Made by a program: the position numbers and the translations under genes. Source: Pyxidicoccus caerfyrddinensis (lineage in GTDB: Bacteria; Myxococcota; Myxococcia; Myxococcales; Myxococcaceae). Taken from it: a DNA stretch of 64,000 bases. The stretch is from assembly GCF_010894405.1 (NCBI RefSeq), contig NZ_JAAIYA010000006.1, positions 124,001-188,000 of the forward strand, read 5' to 3'. This document shows positions 16,712 through 25,795 of this stretch, in pieces (within the stretch, counting starts at the first letter, position 1; each line of letters opens with the position of its first letter). The notes below the pieces were generated by a model. That model was not told the DNA's origin. It did no database searches and worked only from the letters and a program-made list of their open reading frames with translations.

Positions 16712-17380
16712 ATGAAGAGAGAGATGCTGCTGCATGAGCTGCACCCGGCGGTGGTCCACGCGCCGCTGGCGCTACTGCCCACGGCGGCGGTGGCGGACCT
16801 CATCGCGGTGACGACGGGCGACCGGGCCTGGGCGAAGGTGGCCCGGCGGGTGTGGGTGGCGGGCACGCTGGGCGGCGTGTTCGCGGGAGTCGCGGGACTG
16901 GCCGCCAGCCAGGAGGTGCGGATGGATTCGCCGCGCGCCCGGGACATGACCTTCCTGCACGGCGTGGGCAACGCCGTCATCCTGGTGGGAGCGATGGGTG
17001 TGACGGCCTGGCGGCTGAAGCGCGAGCCCACCGTTCTCTCCACGGTGCTGGGCCTGGCCGCGTGCGGGCTGGCGGTCTACACGGCGTCGCTCGGCGGGAA
17101 GATGGTCTACGAGCTGGGCGTGGGCATCAACCCCATGCCCGAGGACTCGCCGCAGGGCACGCTGAAGGGCCCTCCGCTGCTGTCGGCCCGGGCGCCCGTG
17201 GTGCTGGTGAAGGACGCGCTCCAGGGCGTGAAGTGGCTGGTGTCGCGAGCCCGCGAGCTGCTCACCGGCTCGCGGCCGCTGGCTCCCGGCGCCGAGGGCC
17301 TTCGCTCCAGTGAGGACGCCACCCTGCCGCTGCCGCTCGACACGTCCTCCCTCTCGGGGCGCGCGATGCCGCAGGCGTAG
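16712..17380 (+). CDS. DUF2231-family membrane protein
   Basis: 222 residues, ATG at 16712 preceded by AGGAGGGCG. Begins with the family signature LHPAVVHAPLALLPTAAV, followed by four predicted membrane helices (about 20-40, 50-70, 88-108, 118-140) and the GGKMVYELGVG motif after the last. A 70-residue soluble tail follows. Members are inner-membrane proteins often linked to haem or redox systems, but no partner is next to it here. Function unknown. Confidence 0.82.
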   Translation: MKREMLLHELHPAVVHAPLALLPTAAVADLIAVTTGDRAWAKVARRVWVAGTLGGVFAGVAGLAASQEVRMDSPRARDMTFLHGVGNAVILVGAMGVTAWRLKREPTVLSTVLGLAACGLAVYTASLGGKMVYELGVGINPMPEDSPQGTLKGPPLLSARAPVVLVKDALQGVKWLVSRARELLTGSRPLAPGAEGLRSSEDATLPLPLDTSSLSGRAMPQA

Positions 17381-17510
17381 GTCCGCGCACGGTGCGGTGT
17401 GCTCGGGAATGGGACAGCGTGTTCCCACTTCCGGGCAGGCCTGCTGGACGCCCGGGACGGCTCACCGCCGTCCCCGTGAGACGTGCGGCGTCGTCCTGAA
17501 GCGGTGGCCG

Positions 17511-17526
17511 TGGCACTCTTGTTGCT
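17511..17526 (+). promoter_or_regulatory. Sigma-54 (-24/-12) promoter
   Basis: TGGCACTCTTGTTGCT has the GG at -24 and GC at -12 separated by exactly 10 bases and matches TGGCAC-N5-TTGC. It lies 68 bp before the start of the permease gene, the right distance and strand. Myxobacteria use many sigma-54 promoters with enhancer-binding activators. Predicted transcription start is near 17536. Confidence 0.65.
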
Positions 17527-17593
17527 CACGTCCGTGAGACCCCTCCCAGGCTCTCACGGGCCTGCCCGCCCGCTCGCTTCAGCACCTCCCTGA

Positions 17594-20005
17594 ATGTCCT
17601 CACTCCTCCTGGAACTCCGGCTCGCGGTCCGTTCGATGTTTCGCGAGAAGGTGTTCACCGCGGTCGTCGTCACCACGCTGGCGCTCTCCATCGGAGCGAC
17701 CACGTCCGTCTTCAGCGTCGTGTACCAGGTGCTCTGGCGGCCTCTGCCGTACCCGGAAGCATCGCAGCTCTACCGGCTCTTCCAGACCACCACGCCGGGC
17801 GCGGGCGCGGGGCCCCACCGCGACAGGGCGCGAGTCATCCTCCCCGTGTGGAATGCCTGGCGCGAGGGCGCGCACGGCTTCTCCCGCATCGAAGGCTTCC
17901 AGGGCGGAAGGCAGGTGCTCAGCGGAACGGAGGCGGATGACCGACTGATGGTGGGCCGCGCCTCCGTCGGGCTCCTGCCGATGCTCGGAGTGCAGCCCTC
18001 GCTGGGGCGGCTCTGGGGAACGGAGCTGGAGGTGCCGGGACGGGATGGCGAGGCCGTGCTCTCGCATTCCCTGTGGCAGCGGCTGTACGGGGCGGACCCG
18101 GGTGTCCTCGGGCGGAGCATCGTCCTGGACGACCGGGTCCACACCATCGTCGGTGTCCTTCCCGCGAGCTTCCAGTTCGAGCCGGAGGTGGAGGTCTGGA
18201 AGCCGCTGGTGTTGGACCCGGCCACGGAGCAGGGCAGCGCGCTGCGAGTCTTCGGGCGGCTCCAGCCGGGCGTCGCTCCCGAGCAGGGACGCTCCGAGCT
18301 CGTCCAGCTCGCCATGGGTGCCGAGCGCGTTCCGGGCGTGGTGGTCACCGGGATGAGCCTGGAGCCGCTCCACCAGCTCTGGGTGGAGCAATCCCAGACG
18401 CAGCTGCAGGTGGTGAGCGCGGTGGCGGCGCTGCTGTTGCTGCTCGGGTGCGCGAACCTCGCCAACCTGCTGCTGGCGCGGGGCAGCGCGCGCATGCACG
18501 AGATGTCGGTGCGCCTCGCGCTCGGTGCGAGCCGGATGCAGTTGGCCCGGATGGTGCTCGTGGAGAGCGGAGTCCGGGCGCTGCTCGGGGGCATCCTCGG
18601 CCTGCTCATCGCGCTCTGGGGGCGGGACTTGCTGGGCACGCTCGTCCCGCCGCAGCTCGTGTCCGGGCCGGGTGTCGAGCCCTTCGTCCTGGTGACGGCC
18701 TCGGTGGTCTCCGTCGCGACGGCGGTGCTGGTGGGCCTGCTGCCGGCGCTCCATGTCTCGCGGGGGCCGGGGGCGCTTGCTCCCATGGCGCGGGGCACGC
18801 GCGTCACGTCGATGGGCTTCACCCGCTCCGTGCTCGTCGTCGTGCAGCTGTCGCTGGCAATGGTGCCACTGGTAGGCGCGGGGCTCATGCTGCGCACGGT
18901 GTGGAAGCTCCAGAATGTGCCCCTCGGCTTCGAGGCGCGCGGCGTGACGGTGGCGGAGGTGTTCCTGCCGCTGGAGAAGTACGCGGGAGAAGACGCCGCG
19001 GCCTCCGTTGCGCGGAGCCTCATCGCCCAGCTCGCGTCGATTCCCGGAGTGCAGGCCGTGGGCCTCACGGGCAACCTGCCCTTCTCGGGGAGCGTCTGGC
19101 GGCAGACCACGGGCGTGCACGTCATGGGAGAGGCCGCCCCCACCGAGGCATCGGCCCAGGCCGGGTACATGCCCGTCACCGGGGGCTACTTCCGGGCGCT
19201 CGGAATCCCGTTGAAGGAGGGGCGCTACCCGGATGCGAGGGACACGGCCTCCAGCCCGCGCGTGGTGGTCGTCACCGAGGCCTTCGCCCGCCGCTTCCTT
19301 CCGGGCCGGAGCGCCGTCGGCGCGCGCCTGGAGCTGGATGTGGTGGATGACGGCTCGCGAAAGGTGCACGAGGTCGTGGGCGTCGTCGGGGACGTGCCGA
19401 TGGAGCGGCTGTCCACGGTGCCCTCGGGCGACGTCTACGTGCCCCTGGCCCAGGACCTGCGCCACACCCTGAGCGTCGCGGTGAAGTCCACGCTGCCCGC
19501 AGGTCAGCTCATGCCCCTGCTGCATCAGCGGCTGCGCGCGACGGATGCAAGCCTTCGCATGGTGAAGGTCCGCCCGCTGGAGACGGTGGTGGAGGAGAGC
19601 TACGCCCAGGTGCGCGTGGTGGGATGGCTGCTCGGCGCCTTCGCGGTGCTGGCGATGGTGCTGGCCGCGGTGGGCCTCTACGGCATCCTCGCCTTCTGGG
19701 TGGCGCAGCGCACCCGCGAGCTGGGGATTCGAAGCGCCCTGGGCGCGACACCGCGCCGCCTGCTTCGCATGGTCATCGGGCAGGGACTGCGGCTCACGGG
19801 GTTGGGGCTCGCGGTGGGGCTCTTGGGGGCGGCGCTGATGGCGCGGGCGCTCGCGGCGATGCTCTACGGCGTGTCCACGTACGACCCGCTCATCTTCCTC
19901 GGCGCTCCCGTGGCGCTGCTGCTCACCGCGCTCGCGGCGAGCTGGCTCCCGGCCGCCTCCGCCATGCGCGTGGCGCCGAACGAGGCGCTCAAGCGGGACG
20001 GGTGA
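17594..20005 (+). CDS. MacB/FtsX-like ABC transporter permease, orphan (ADOP type)
   Basis: 803 residues. It has the two-copy layout of the acidobacterial duplicated orphan permeases: helix 1 (VFTAVVVTTLALSIGATTSV), a MacB periplasmic core of about 220 residues, three helices with the FtsX motif ANLLLARGSARMHEMSVRLA, a central helix with RSVLVVVQLSLAMVP, a second periplasmic domain, and a second FtsX triplet with AQRTRELGIRSALGATPRRL. No ATPase gene is adjacent. Related proteins act in efflux or lipoprotein/macrolide export with an ATPase encoded elsewhere. A sigma-54 promoter lies upstream, so it is probably under an enhancer-binding protein. Confidence 0.88.
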   Translation: MSSLLLELRLAVRSMFREKVFTAVVVTTLALSIGATTSVFSVVYQVLWRPLPYPEASQLYRLFQTTTPGAGAGPHRDRARVILPVWNAWREGAHGFSRIEGFQGGRQVLSGTEADDRLMVGRASVGLLPMLGVQPSLGRLWGTELEVPGRDGEAVLSHSLWQRLYGADPGVLGRSIVLDDRVHTIVGVLPASFQFEPEVEVWKPLVLDPATEQGSALRVFGRLQPGVAPEQGRSELVQLAMGAERVPGVVVTGMSLEPLHQLWVEQSQTQLQVVSAVAALLLLLGCANLANLLLARGSARMHEMSVRLALGASRMQLARMVLVESGVRALLGGILGLLIALWGRDLLGTLVPPQLVSGPGVEPFVLVTASVVSVATAVLVGLLPALHVSRGPGALAPMARGTRVTSMGFTRSVLVVVQLSLAMVPLVGAGLMLRTVWKLQNVPLGFEARGVTVAEVFLPLEKYAGEDAAASVARSLIAQLASIPGVQAVGLTGNLPFSGSVWRQTTGVHVMGEAAPTEASAQAGYMPVTGGYFRALGIPLKEGRYPDARDTASSPRVVVVTEAFARRFLPGRSAVGARLELDVVDDGSRKVHEVVGVVGDVPMERLSTVPSGDVYVPLAQDLRHTLSVAVKSTLPAGQLMPLLHQRLRATDASLRMVKVRPLETVVEESYAQVRVVGWLLGAFAVLAMVLAAVGLYGILAFWVAQRTRELGIRSALGATPRRLLRMVIGQGLRLTGLGLAVGLLGAALMARALAAMLYGVSTYDPLIFLGAPVALLLTALAASWLPAASAMRVAPNEALKRDG

Positions 20006-20154
20006 GGGCCGTCCTCCCCGAGGTCTGGCGTCGAAGTGTTCACCCCGGGGCGCTCGGCGCCGAGGGGAGTGTCCTCGCGGACCATGCACTTCACGCGGCA
20101 GAAGGCCCGGCCCCTGGGGCCGAGGTGACGTGAGCCTCCTGGTGGCCCCTTCCT

Positions 20155-20196
20155 GTGACGCGCCTCTGGAGGCTCCTCGCGGCCCGTGCGCGTCAC
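20155..20196. other. Inverted repeat in the gap after the permease gene
   Basis: Arms GTGACGCGC and GCGCGTCAC, 24 bases apart, in the 272-bp gap between the permease and the next operon. It could be a terminator stem or a dimer binding site for the following operon. No T-run follows. Confidence 0.35.
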
Positions 20197-20277
20197 CCGA
20201 CGGAGCCCTCGTCTTCCGGGAGGTTTGAAGTCACGGGGAAATGGCGCTAGAGCTGCGTGGCAGCGACCGGGGGACGC

Positions 20278-20934
20278 ATGCGCGCACGGGTGGACATGGC
20301 AGGGGTGGGGGGCGCGGTGCTGGGCATCCTGCTGCTCGCGGCCGGAGTTCCGTTGCTGGTGCCCCGCTGGGTGCTCGAGGATGCGCCGGTGCGCTCGGGG
20401 ATGGTCGCCGCGCCCCCGTCGGTGGCGCCCGCCGTCGCGCGGAGTGACGCGTCGCCCGCTCCTGACACCACGAAGGATGCGCCCGGTCCCCGGTTGCAGG
20501 TGGAGCTCGCCACGGGAAGCCAGGGCACGGTGGTGGAGGTGGCTCGTGCTCGGGCCGCGTCGCCCGCGCTGGCCCGGTTCGCGGCCCAGGCGCTGGTGCC
20601 GTTGACGCCGGACGAGGAAGCGCTGCTGCGCGAGGAGTCGGTGGACGACGTGGCGGCGCTCGTGACTCGCACGGAGCGGGCCTTCCTGGACGCGACGCCC
20701 GAGACTCGCGCGGCGAAGGAGCGGCGCTACCTGGCCGCGCTGAACCTGGCCGCGAAGCTGGCGGCGCCTCCCGAACCCTCCGCCGCGGACGCCCGCGCGC
20801 GGGAGGTGGACGCGCGCTACCAGCAGGCGCTCGCGGCGGAGCGGGTGAAGTGGAAGGACCTGTCTCCCCAGGAGCAGGCGCACCAGCAGGAAGTCTTCAA
20901 GGAGTGGTTCTTCGGCCGGGAGGAGTCGCGATGA
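20278..20934 (+). CDS. Membrane-anchored hypothetical protein upstream of metalloprotease
   Basis: 218 residues from the ATG at 20278, which follows GGGGGA; a start 21 bases upstream is possible. One N-terminal helix (MAGVGGAVLGILLLAAGVPL) anchors it, then a Pro/Ala linker and a charged helical domain ending YQQALAAERVKWKDLSPQEQ and VFKEWFFGREE. The C-terminus faintly recalls steric lipase chaperones, but I cannot confirm it. Its stop overlaps the start of the metalloprotease by 4 bases (ATGA), so the two are coupled; a folding or anchoring helper for the protease is plausible. Confidence 0.65.
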   Translation: MRARVDMAGVGGAVLGILLLAAGVPLLVPRWVLEDAPVRSGMVAAPPSVAPAVARSDASPAPDTTKDAPGPRLQVELATGSQGTVVEVARARAASPALARFAAQALVPLTPDEEALLREESVDDVAALVTRTERAFLDATPETRAAKERRYLAALNLAAKLAAPPEPSAADARAREVDARYQQALAAERVKWKDLSPQEQAHQQEVFKEWFFGREESR

Positions 20935-22688
20935 AGGCGTACTTGAGAGTGCTCCATGCGCTGTTGCTGCTGGTGCCAGTGATGGCGATGGCCGGGCCCC
21001 ACTACGTGGCCTCGCGCGACTGGGGCAGCTTCATCTGGCTGAGCACGTACCTGGACGCTGGCCAGACATACACCTTCGAGACGCGGGATTTGACGGGCAC
21101 GTCGCCGGACACGGTGCTGCACGTGCTGCGAGACCGGAGCGGCTGGAGCCAGGTTGCGGTGGGGGACGACTGCGCGGGGGCGACGCGCTCGTGTGTGACT
21201 TTCGTCGCACCGGACTCGGGCTACTACCGCGTCTGGGTGCGCGCCTACGCGGACGGGCGCGGCGGCACGGCGAGCCTGTACCGCAACGGCACGCTGCTCC
21301 TGGCCAACCAGCCTTTCGGCGGTGTGCCCGTGGCCTTCTCGTGGAAGGCGAAGGAGACCTTCCGCGCCAACTCCACGACGCCCAATGCTGGAGACCACCT
21401 CCTCTTCCTGCTGCGCTCCAACACGGAGTTCCTGCAGCTCGACGACGACAGCGGGCCGAAGGCCTACCCGCGCGTCGTGGCGACGACCACGCAGAACGCC
21501 GGAGCCCAGCGCGTGGTGGTGGGCCGCTACCCGGGCAGCACGGGCACGGCGAGCTTCGTCCATGACGAGGAGCTGTGGTCCACGGTGTTCGACGACAACG
21601 ACGGGGACGAGGACGGCCTCTCGGACGCGCTGGAGCCGCTGGTGGGGCTGAACGCGGAGGAGACGGACTCGGACGGGGACATGGTGCCGGACGCGCTGGA
21701 GCTGTTCGGCAACGACGGCTTCTCCTTCTCCGAGTGGGGCAGCCCCACGGCGCGGGACATCTACGTGGAAGTGGACTGGATGCAGCACCCGACGAACCCG
21801 TACCTGACGCGGCAGCCGTACCCGGCGCTGGTGGCGGACGCGGCGGCGGTGTTCGCCCAGGACTCCGGGGTGCGGCTGCACGCGTTCATCGACGGGACGC
21901 TGCCCTGGTACGAGGTGGTCTGCTACGGCGCGTGCAGCGGCGGGGTGGACTTCTACACGCTGAAGGGGAGCTCCTTCTCCACGGCGAACCCGGAGCGGCG
22001 GCCGTACTTCCACTACGTGATGTGGGCCTACAAGCACACCAGCAGCACGTCGTGCTCGTCGGGCCGGGCGGAGATGCTGGGCAACGACGTCATCATCAGC
22101 ATGGGGTGCTGGAGCAGCCCGAGCGCCGGAGAGCAGCGCGGCACCTTCATCCACGAGCTGGGACACAACCTGGCGCTGGACCACAACGGCAACGACGTGG
22201 TGAACCAGTACAGCGTCGTGCACGACAGCGTGATGAACTACCGCTACCAGCTCACGGGAGTGAGCAACTCGGGGTGGTACTCGTATTCGCGCGGGAGCAA
22301 CGGGTGCGCGTCGTGCGGTACGTCGCCGAAGGCGGCGTGCGCCGCGTGCCGCGACGGCTTCCTGGGGTGTAGCTATCCCGGGTGCGGTGCGTGTGATTGC
22401 GATGTGAATGAGTGGGGCTCGCTGGCGCTGGACTTCTTGGATGACGGTGACGCGGACGACGGCACGGGCCCGGTGAAGGGGCGCACGCTGCTGGCGCGCT
22501 ACGCGCCGGACGACAAGGGCGGGCCGGCGCGGCTCCAGCCCTTCGTTCCGCATGCGGAGCGGCCGGCGGAGGCACGTCGCGAGGCGGTGCGCCGCAAGCG
22601 GGAGTTGCTGCTGGCGCGAGGGCAGGTGGAGGGCAGGGACTTCCAGGTGTCGGCGGACGGCACGGTGCTGTACGCCGAGTGTCCGTGA
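20931..22688 (+). CDS. Secreted zinc metalloprotease (metzincin-like) with calcium-binding repeats
   Basis: 585 residues with a signal peptide cleaved after VMAMA. Residues about 25-215 form a beta-rich pre-domain. Then come thrombospondin type-3-like Ca repeats (DNDGDEDGLSDALE, DSDGDMVPDALE). The catalytic site is HELGHNLALDH (HExxHxxxxxH zinc motif) with a Met-turn SVMNYRY 20 residues later, as in the pappalysin/M43-type metzincins. A Cys-rich segment (CASC, CAAC, CGACDCD) follows. It should degrade proteins outside the cell or at its surface. Coupled to the gene before it (4-bp overlap) and to the lipoprotein after it. Confidence 0.85.
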   Translation: MKAYLRVLHALLLLVPVMAMAGPHYVASRDWGSFIWLSTYLDAGQTYTFETRDLTGTSPDTVLHVLRDRSGWSQVAVGDDCAGATRSCVTFVAPDSGYYRVWVRAYADGRGGTASLYRNGTLLLANQPFGGVPVAFSWKAKETFRANSTTPNAGDHLLFLLRSNTEFLQLDDDSGPKAYPRVVATTTQNAGAQRVVVGRYPGSTGTASFVHDEELWSTVFDDNDGDEDGLSDALEPLVGLNAEETDSDGDMVPDALELFGNDGFSFSEWGSPTARDIYVEVDWMQHPTNPYLTRQPYPALVADAAAVFAQDSGVRLHAFIDGTLPWYEVVCYGACSGGVDFYTLKGSSFSTANPERRPYFHYVMWAYKHTSSTSCSSGRAEMLGNDVIISMGCWSSPSAGEQRGTFIHELGHNLALDHNGNDVVNQYSVVHDSVMNYRYQLTGVSNSGWYSYSRGSNGCASCGTSPKAACAACRDGFLGCSYPGCGACDCDVNEWGSLALDFLDDGDADDGTGPVKGRTLLARYAPDDKGGPARLQPFVPHAERPAEARREAVRRKRELLLARGQVEGRDFQVSADGTVLYAECP

Positions 22689-23518
22689 GGCTCGGGGCCT
22701 TCCTGCTGGTGCTGTTCTTCGCAGGGTGTCGGGCGCGCTCCGAGGCCACGACTTCGGACGCGGGCACGGCCGTGTTGCATGCGCCCACGGCCGAGCGGAC
22801 ACGGCACGTTTCCACAGCGGCCCCGGTGGGCCCTTGTGATGAAGTCTGGCGCGCAGCGCAGGTAGATGTGGCCTTCAAGGAGGAGCCGGAGGACGCGGCC
22901 GGACAGCGCACGGGGCCACGGCTGGAGCGGCGCTTCACGGTGGCGCGGCAGCTCCAGGGGGCGTACCGCCATCAGGACCAGTGGGCCTCGGTGCTGGAGT
23001 ACGAGATGGGCAGGGTGCGCGGAGGCGTGAGCTACAGCCTCACGGTGCCGGACGTGCTCGCGGACCTGAAGGGGCGCACGGTGACTTGGGTGAGCCACCG
23101 CGAGCCGGCGGGGTGCCTCTCCAGTGATGGTGAGGAGCCGGTGCTGCTCGCGGGTGACACGCTGCGAGACGAGAAGGGACGGCTGTTGCTGCTCACGGTG
23201 CCGAGTGCGCCCACGACGCCAGGTGGTGAGGTGTTGTTGCCAGCGGGCCTCGTGCCGGAGTTGCGGGTCTACTGGGAGGAGACGGGCTGTGCGGCGGGGC
23301 AGGGCGCTCGCACCCGAGGCGTCCGGCTGCGCTTGGAGGATGCAAAGACCCGGGGCGCATTGTCCGCTCGTGTTGGCGAGACAGTGCCGCTGACGCTGAA
23401 TGGTATCCGCTACGAGGTCCGCGTGGCCCGTGCGAGGGCGGATATTTCAGGCCACTGCGGACAGGCTGTGTTCACGCTGTTTCGTGAGGGGATGCGCGAG
23501 CAGCGACCCGCGGAATGA
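22685..23518 (+). CDS. Lipoprotein of the metalloprotease operon
   Basis: 277 residues if started at the GTG that overlaps the protease stop (GTGA); a GTG 6 bases earlier is equally possible. Signal peptide FLLVLFFAGC with lipobox Cys. The body is beta-rich with paired Cys residues and no named domain I recognise. Its position as third gene of an overlapping operon with a membrane-anchored helper and a secreted protease suggests a surface partner, inhibitor or immunity-type role. Function not known. Confidence 0.7.
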   Translation: MRLGAFLLVLFFAGCRARSEATTSDAGTAVLHAPTAERTRHVSTAAPVGPCDEVWRAAQVDVAFKEEPEDAAGQRTGPRLERRFTVARQLQGAYRHQDQWASVLEYEMGRVRGGVSYSLTVPDVLADLKGRTVTWVSHREPAGCLSSDGEEPVLLAGDTLRDEKGRLLLLTVPSAPTTPGGEVLLPAGLVPELRVYWEETGCAAGQGARTRGVRLRLEDAKTRGALSARVGETVPLTLNGIRYEVRVARARADISGHCGQAVFTLFREGMREQRPAE

Positions 23519-23539
23519 GGATGCCAGGGTTTGCGGACG

Positions 23540-23665
23540 ATGCGAACCCTCCGGGCTGACTGGCTGTCGTTGTTCGCAGTGTCCTGGTTGGCCTGTTCAA
23601 CCGTCACGCCGCCCTACCAACAACAGTGGGACGGGGCCGAGGCGGGTAATGAAGCCACCCGCTGA
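23540..23665 (+). CDS. Very small putative lipoprotein (41 aa)
   Basis: Begins MRTLRADWLSLFAVSWLACS, a complete type II signal peptide with lipobox WLAC, and then only 22 residues to a TGA. The ribosome site is weak. The N-terminus looks like that of longer myxobacterial lipoproteins, so this could be the start of a truncated gene rather than a real small one. Confidence 0.35.
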   Translation: MRTLRADWLSLFAVSWLACSTVTPPYQQQWDGAEAGNEATR

Positions 23666-23752
23666 GCCCTCCAGAGGGCAGGCGAGCACGGCCCTCCGTC
23701 ACAGCATCACATCCGCGCGGCGCCCACTCGACCGAGATGGGAGGTCTGCCCG

Positions 23753-24802
23753 ATGCCCGTCGAACCTGCCAGCTCGCCGCGCCACGAAGAGGTCGTCCCG
23801 TTCCTCGCGGGTGATGGGCGAGCACTCAACCTCATCCACGTCCACGCAGAACAGGAGGCACCCAAGGGACCGGTGGTCCTCGTGCACGGCGCCGGAGTCC
23901 GCGCCAACATCTTCCGCGCCCCCGTCCGACAGACCCTGGTCGATGCCCTCATCGATGACGGCTACGACGTGTGGCTGGAGAACTGGCGCGCGAGCATCGA
24001 CGTGGAGCCCAGTGAGTGGACGCTCGACCAGGCGGCCGTCCATGACCACCCCGCCGCCATCCGCACCATCGTCCGCGAGACGGGCCACGACACCGTCAAG
24101 GCCATCATCCACTGCCAGGGCTCCACCAGCTTCGCCATGTCCGCCGTCGCCGGCCTGCTGCCCCAGGTGCCCCTCATCATCACCAACGCCGTGTCGCTGC
24201 ACCCGGTGGTGTCCCACGCGGCCGAGCTGAAGCTGAAGTTCGCCGTCCCTCCCGTGGCCCGGCTCACCGAATACCTGGACCCCCAGTGGAGCTTCGGCGC
24301 TCCCACGCTGACGGCCAAGGCGCTCAACCTGCTCGTCCGCGCCATCCACCACGAGTGCGACAACCTCGTCTGCCGCTGGTCCAGCTTCACCTACGGCGTC
24401 GGCTTCCCCGTGCTCTGGCGCCACGAGAACCTCAACCCCGAGACGCACGAGTGGCTCCAGCACGAGTTCGCCAAGGTCCCCCTCACCTTCTTCCTGCAGA
24501 TGGGCCAGTGCGTGCGCGCCGGACACCTGCTGCCCGTGGAGGACTTCCCCTCGCTCGACGAGGACCTGGCCGAGCGCGAGCCCCAGACGGACGCGCGCTG
24601 GGTCTTCCTCGCCGGCGCGGAGAACCACTGCTTCCTGCCGGAGAGCCAGCGCCGCAGCTTCGAGCACCTGGAGCGCTTCCGCCCCGGTTACCACTCGCTG
24701 CACGTCGTCCCCGACTACGGCCACCTGGACATGTTCATGGGCCAGGACGCCTCCCGCGATGTCTTCCCCCTCATCCTCGCCGAGCTCGACAAGCCGGTGT
24801 GA
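23753..24802 (+). CDS. Alpha/beta hydrolase of the cholesterol-oxidase-like cluster
   Basis: 349 residues. VVLVHGAGV gives the oxyanion strand and IIHCQGSTSF the nucleophile elbow (G-x-S variant CQGST with Ser). The acid is probably Asp/Glu in FLAGAENHCF and the His in VPDYGHLDMFMG. No signal peptide. This hydrolase type is also found fused to GMC oxidoreductases in other bacteria. Here it is the first of four closely packed genes on one strand, so a shared pathway acting on a sterol- or lipid-like substrate is likely. Exact reaction unknown. Confidence 0.82.
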   Translation: MPVEPASSPRHEEVVPFLAGDGRALNLIHVHAEQEAPKGPVVLVHGAGVRANIFRAPVRQTLVDALIDDGYDVWLENWRASIDVEPSEWTLDQAAVHDHPAAIRTIVRETGHDTVKAIIHCQGSTSFAMSAVAGLLPQVPLIITNAVSLHPVVSHAAELKLKFAVPPVARLTEYLDPQWSFGAPTLTAKALNLLVRAIHHECDNLVCRWSSFTYGVGFPVLWRHENLNPETHEWLQHEFAKVPLTFFLQMGQCVRAGHLLPVEDFPSLDEDLAEREPQTDARWVFLAGAENHCFLPESQRRSFEHLERFRPGYHSLHVVPDYGHLDMFMGQDASRDVFPLILAELDKPV

Positions 24803-24814
24803 TGGAGCCCCACC

Positions 24815-25795
24815 ATGTTCCGCATGCCACGACGCATCGACACGCAGACCGGCCGCTTCTCGCGGGTCGATGGCATCCCCTATGAGCTGCCCATCAACTC
24901 GAAGGACTCCCCGGCCCTGATGGCCGCCTTCCCCATCGACGCGGAGAAGGCCGCCCGCCTGCTGCCCGGCGACGAGCTGCACCCGCTGCGCATCAGCCGC
25001 AAGAAGGGCGTGCTGATGATTACCGTCATCGACTACCGCACCACCGACATCGGCGCGTACATCGAGTTCAGCGTCGCCATCGCCTGCACCTTCGGGCCTC
25101 GCCGCGCGCCCCCGCTGCTGCCCGTCCTCTTCCAGAAGAAGTACGGGCTGGGGCAGTACGTCGTCGACCTGCCGGTGAACACCGAGGTCTCCGTCAAGGG
25201 CGGCAAGGGCATCTGGGGCATGCCCAAGCACCTGGGCAACCTGGACTTCCGCATCGAGGACGGCACGGTGAGCAGCCGCTACGACGAGGGCGGCAAGCGC
25301 GCGGTGCGCATCGAAATCGAGCGCCCGAAGAAGGCCTGGCTGCCCGTGCGCATGGCGGCCGCCAACTACTGCGCGTTTCGCGGCATGTTGATGAAGAGCT
25401 ACATCTACTTCCGGGGGAAGCTCGGCTTCCGGCTGGGCCGGCGCGCCCGGGCGCGGCTGGAGCTGGGTGACCACCCCCGCGTGCAGCCGCTGAAGGACCT
25501 GGGAATCTCGTCCAAGCCCCTGTTCACCGGCTTCTTCCCCAAGACGAGCGGCGTGCTCGACGACCACTTCGAGGCGTGGTTCCTCAGCCAGCCCACGCTG
25601 CCCGCCGACACGTACCCCGAGGGACTGGAGAGCGTCTTCCCCCTGGGCCAGAGCCAGACGCCCATGCCGCCCCCGGGCGAGGCGCCCGCGCTGTCGTCGA
25701 GCACCGCACCCGAGGGTGAGCTGCTCACCATGGAGCAGGAGTTGGTGGAGGAGGTCACCCACCCGCACGCGTCCGAGCAGGAGGCGCATCCGTGA
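24815..25795 (+). CDS. Acetoacetate decarboxylase (ADC)-family protein
   Basis: 326 residues, starting 12 bases after the hydrolase stop behind GGAG. It has the ADC barrel: FPIDAEKAARLLPGDELHPL, ITVIDYRTTDIGAYIEFSVA, and KGIWGMPKHLGNLDF. The Lys in MPKHLG aligns with the Schiff-base Lys of acetoacetate decarboxylase, but the second Lys of the family's KK pair is His, so true decarboxylation is doubtful. It may be a binding or isomerising enzyme. An unstructured, acidic tail of about 55 residues ends the protein. Its stop overlaps the patatin start by 4 bases. Confidence 0.82.
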   Translation: MFRMPRRIDTQTGRFSRVDGIPYELPINSKDSPALMAAFPIDAEKAARLLPGDELHPLRISRKKGVLMITVIDYRTTDIGAYIEFSVAIACTFGPRRAPPLLPVLFQKKYGLGQYVVDLPVNTEVSVKGGKGIWGMPKHLGNLDFRIEDGTVSSRYDEGGKRAVRIEIERPKKAWLPVRMAAANYCAFRGMLMKSYIYFRGKLGFRLGRRARARLELGDHPRVQPLKDLGISSKPLFTGFFPKTSGVLDDHFEAWFLSQPTLPADTYPEGLESVFPLGQSQTPMPPPGEAPALSSSTAPEGELLTMEQELVEEVTHPHASEQEAHP

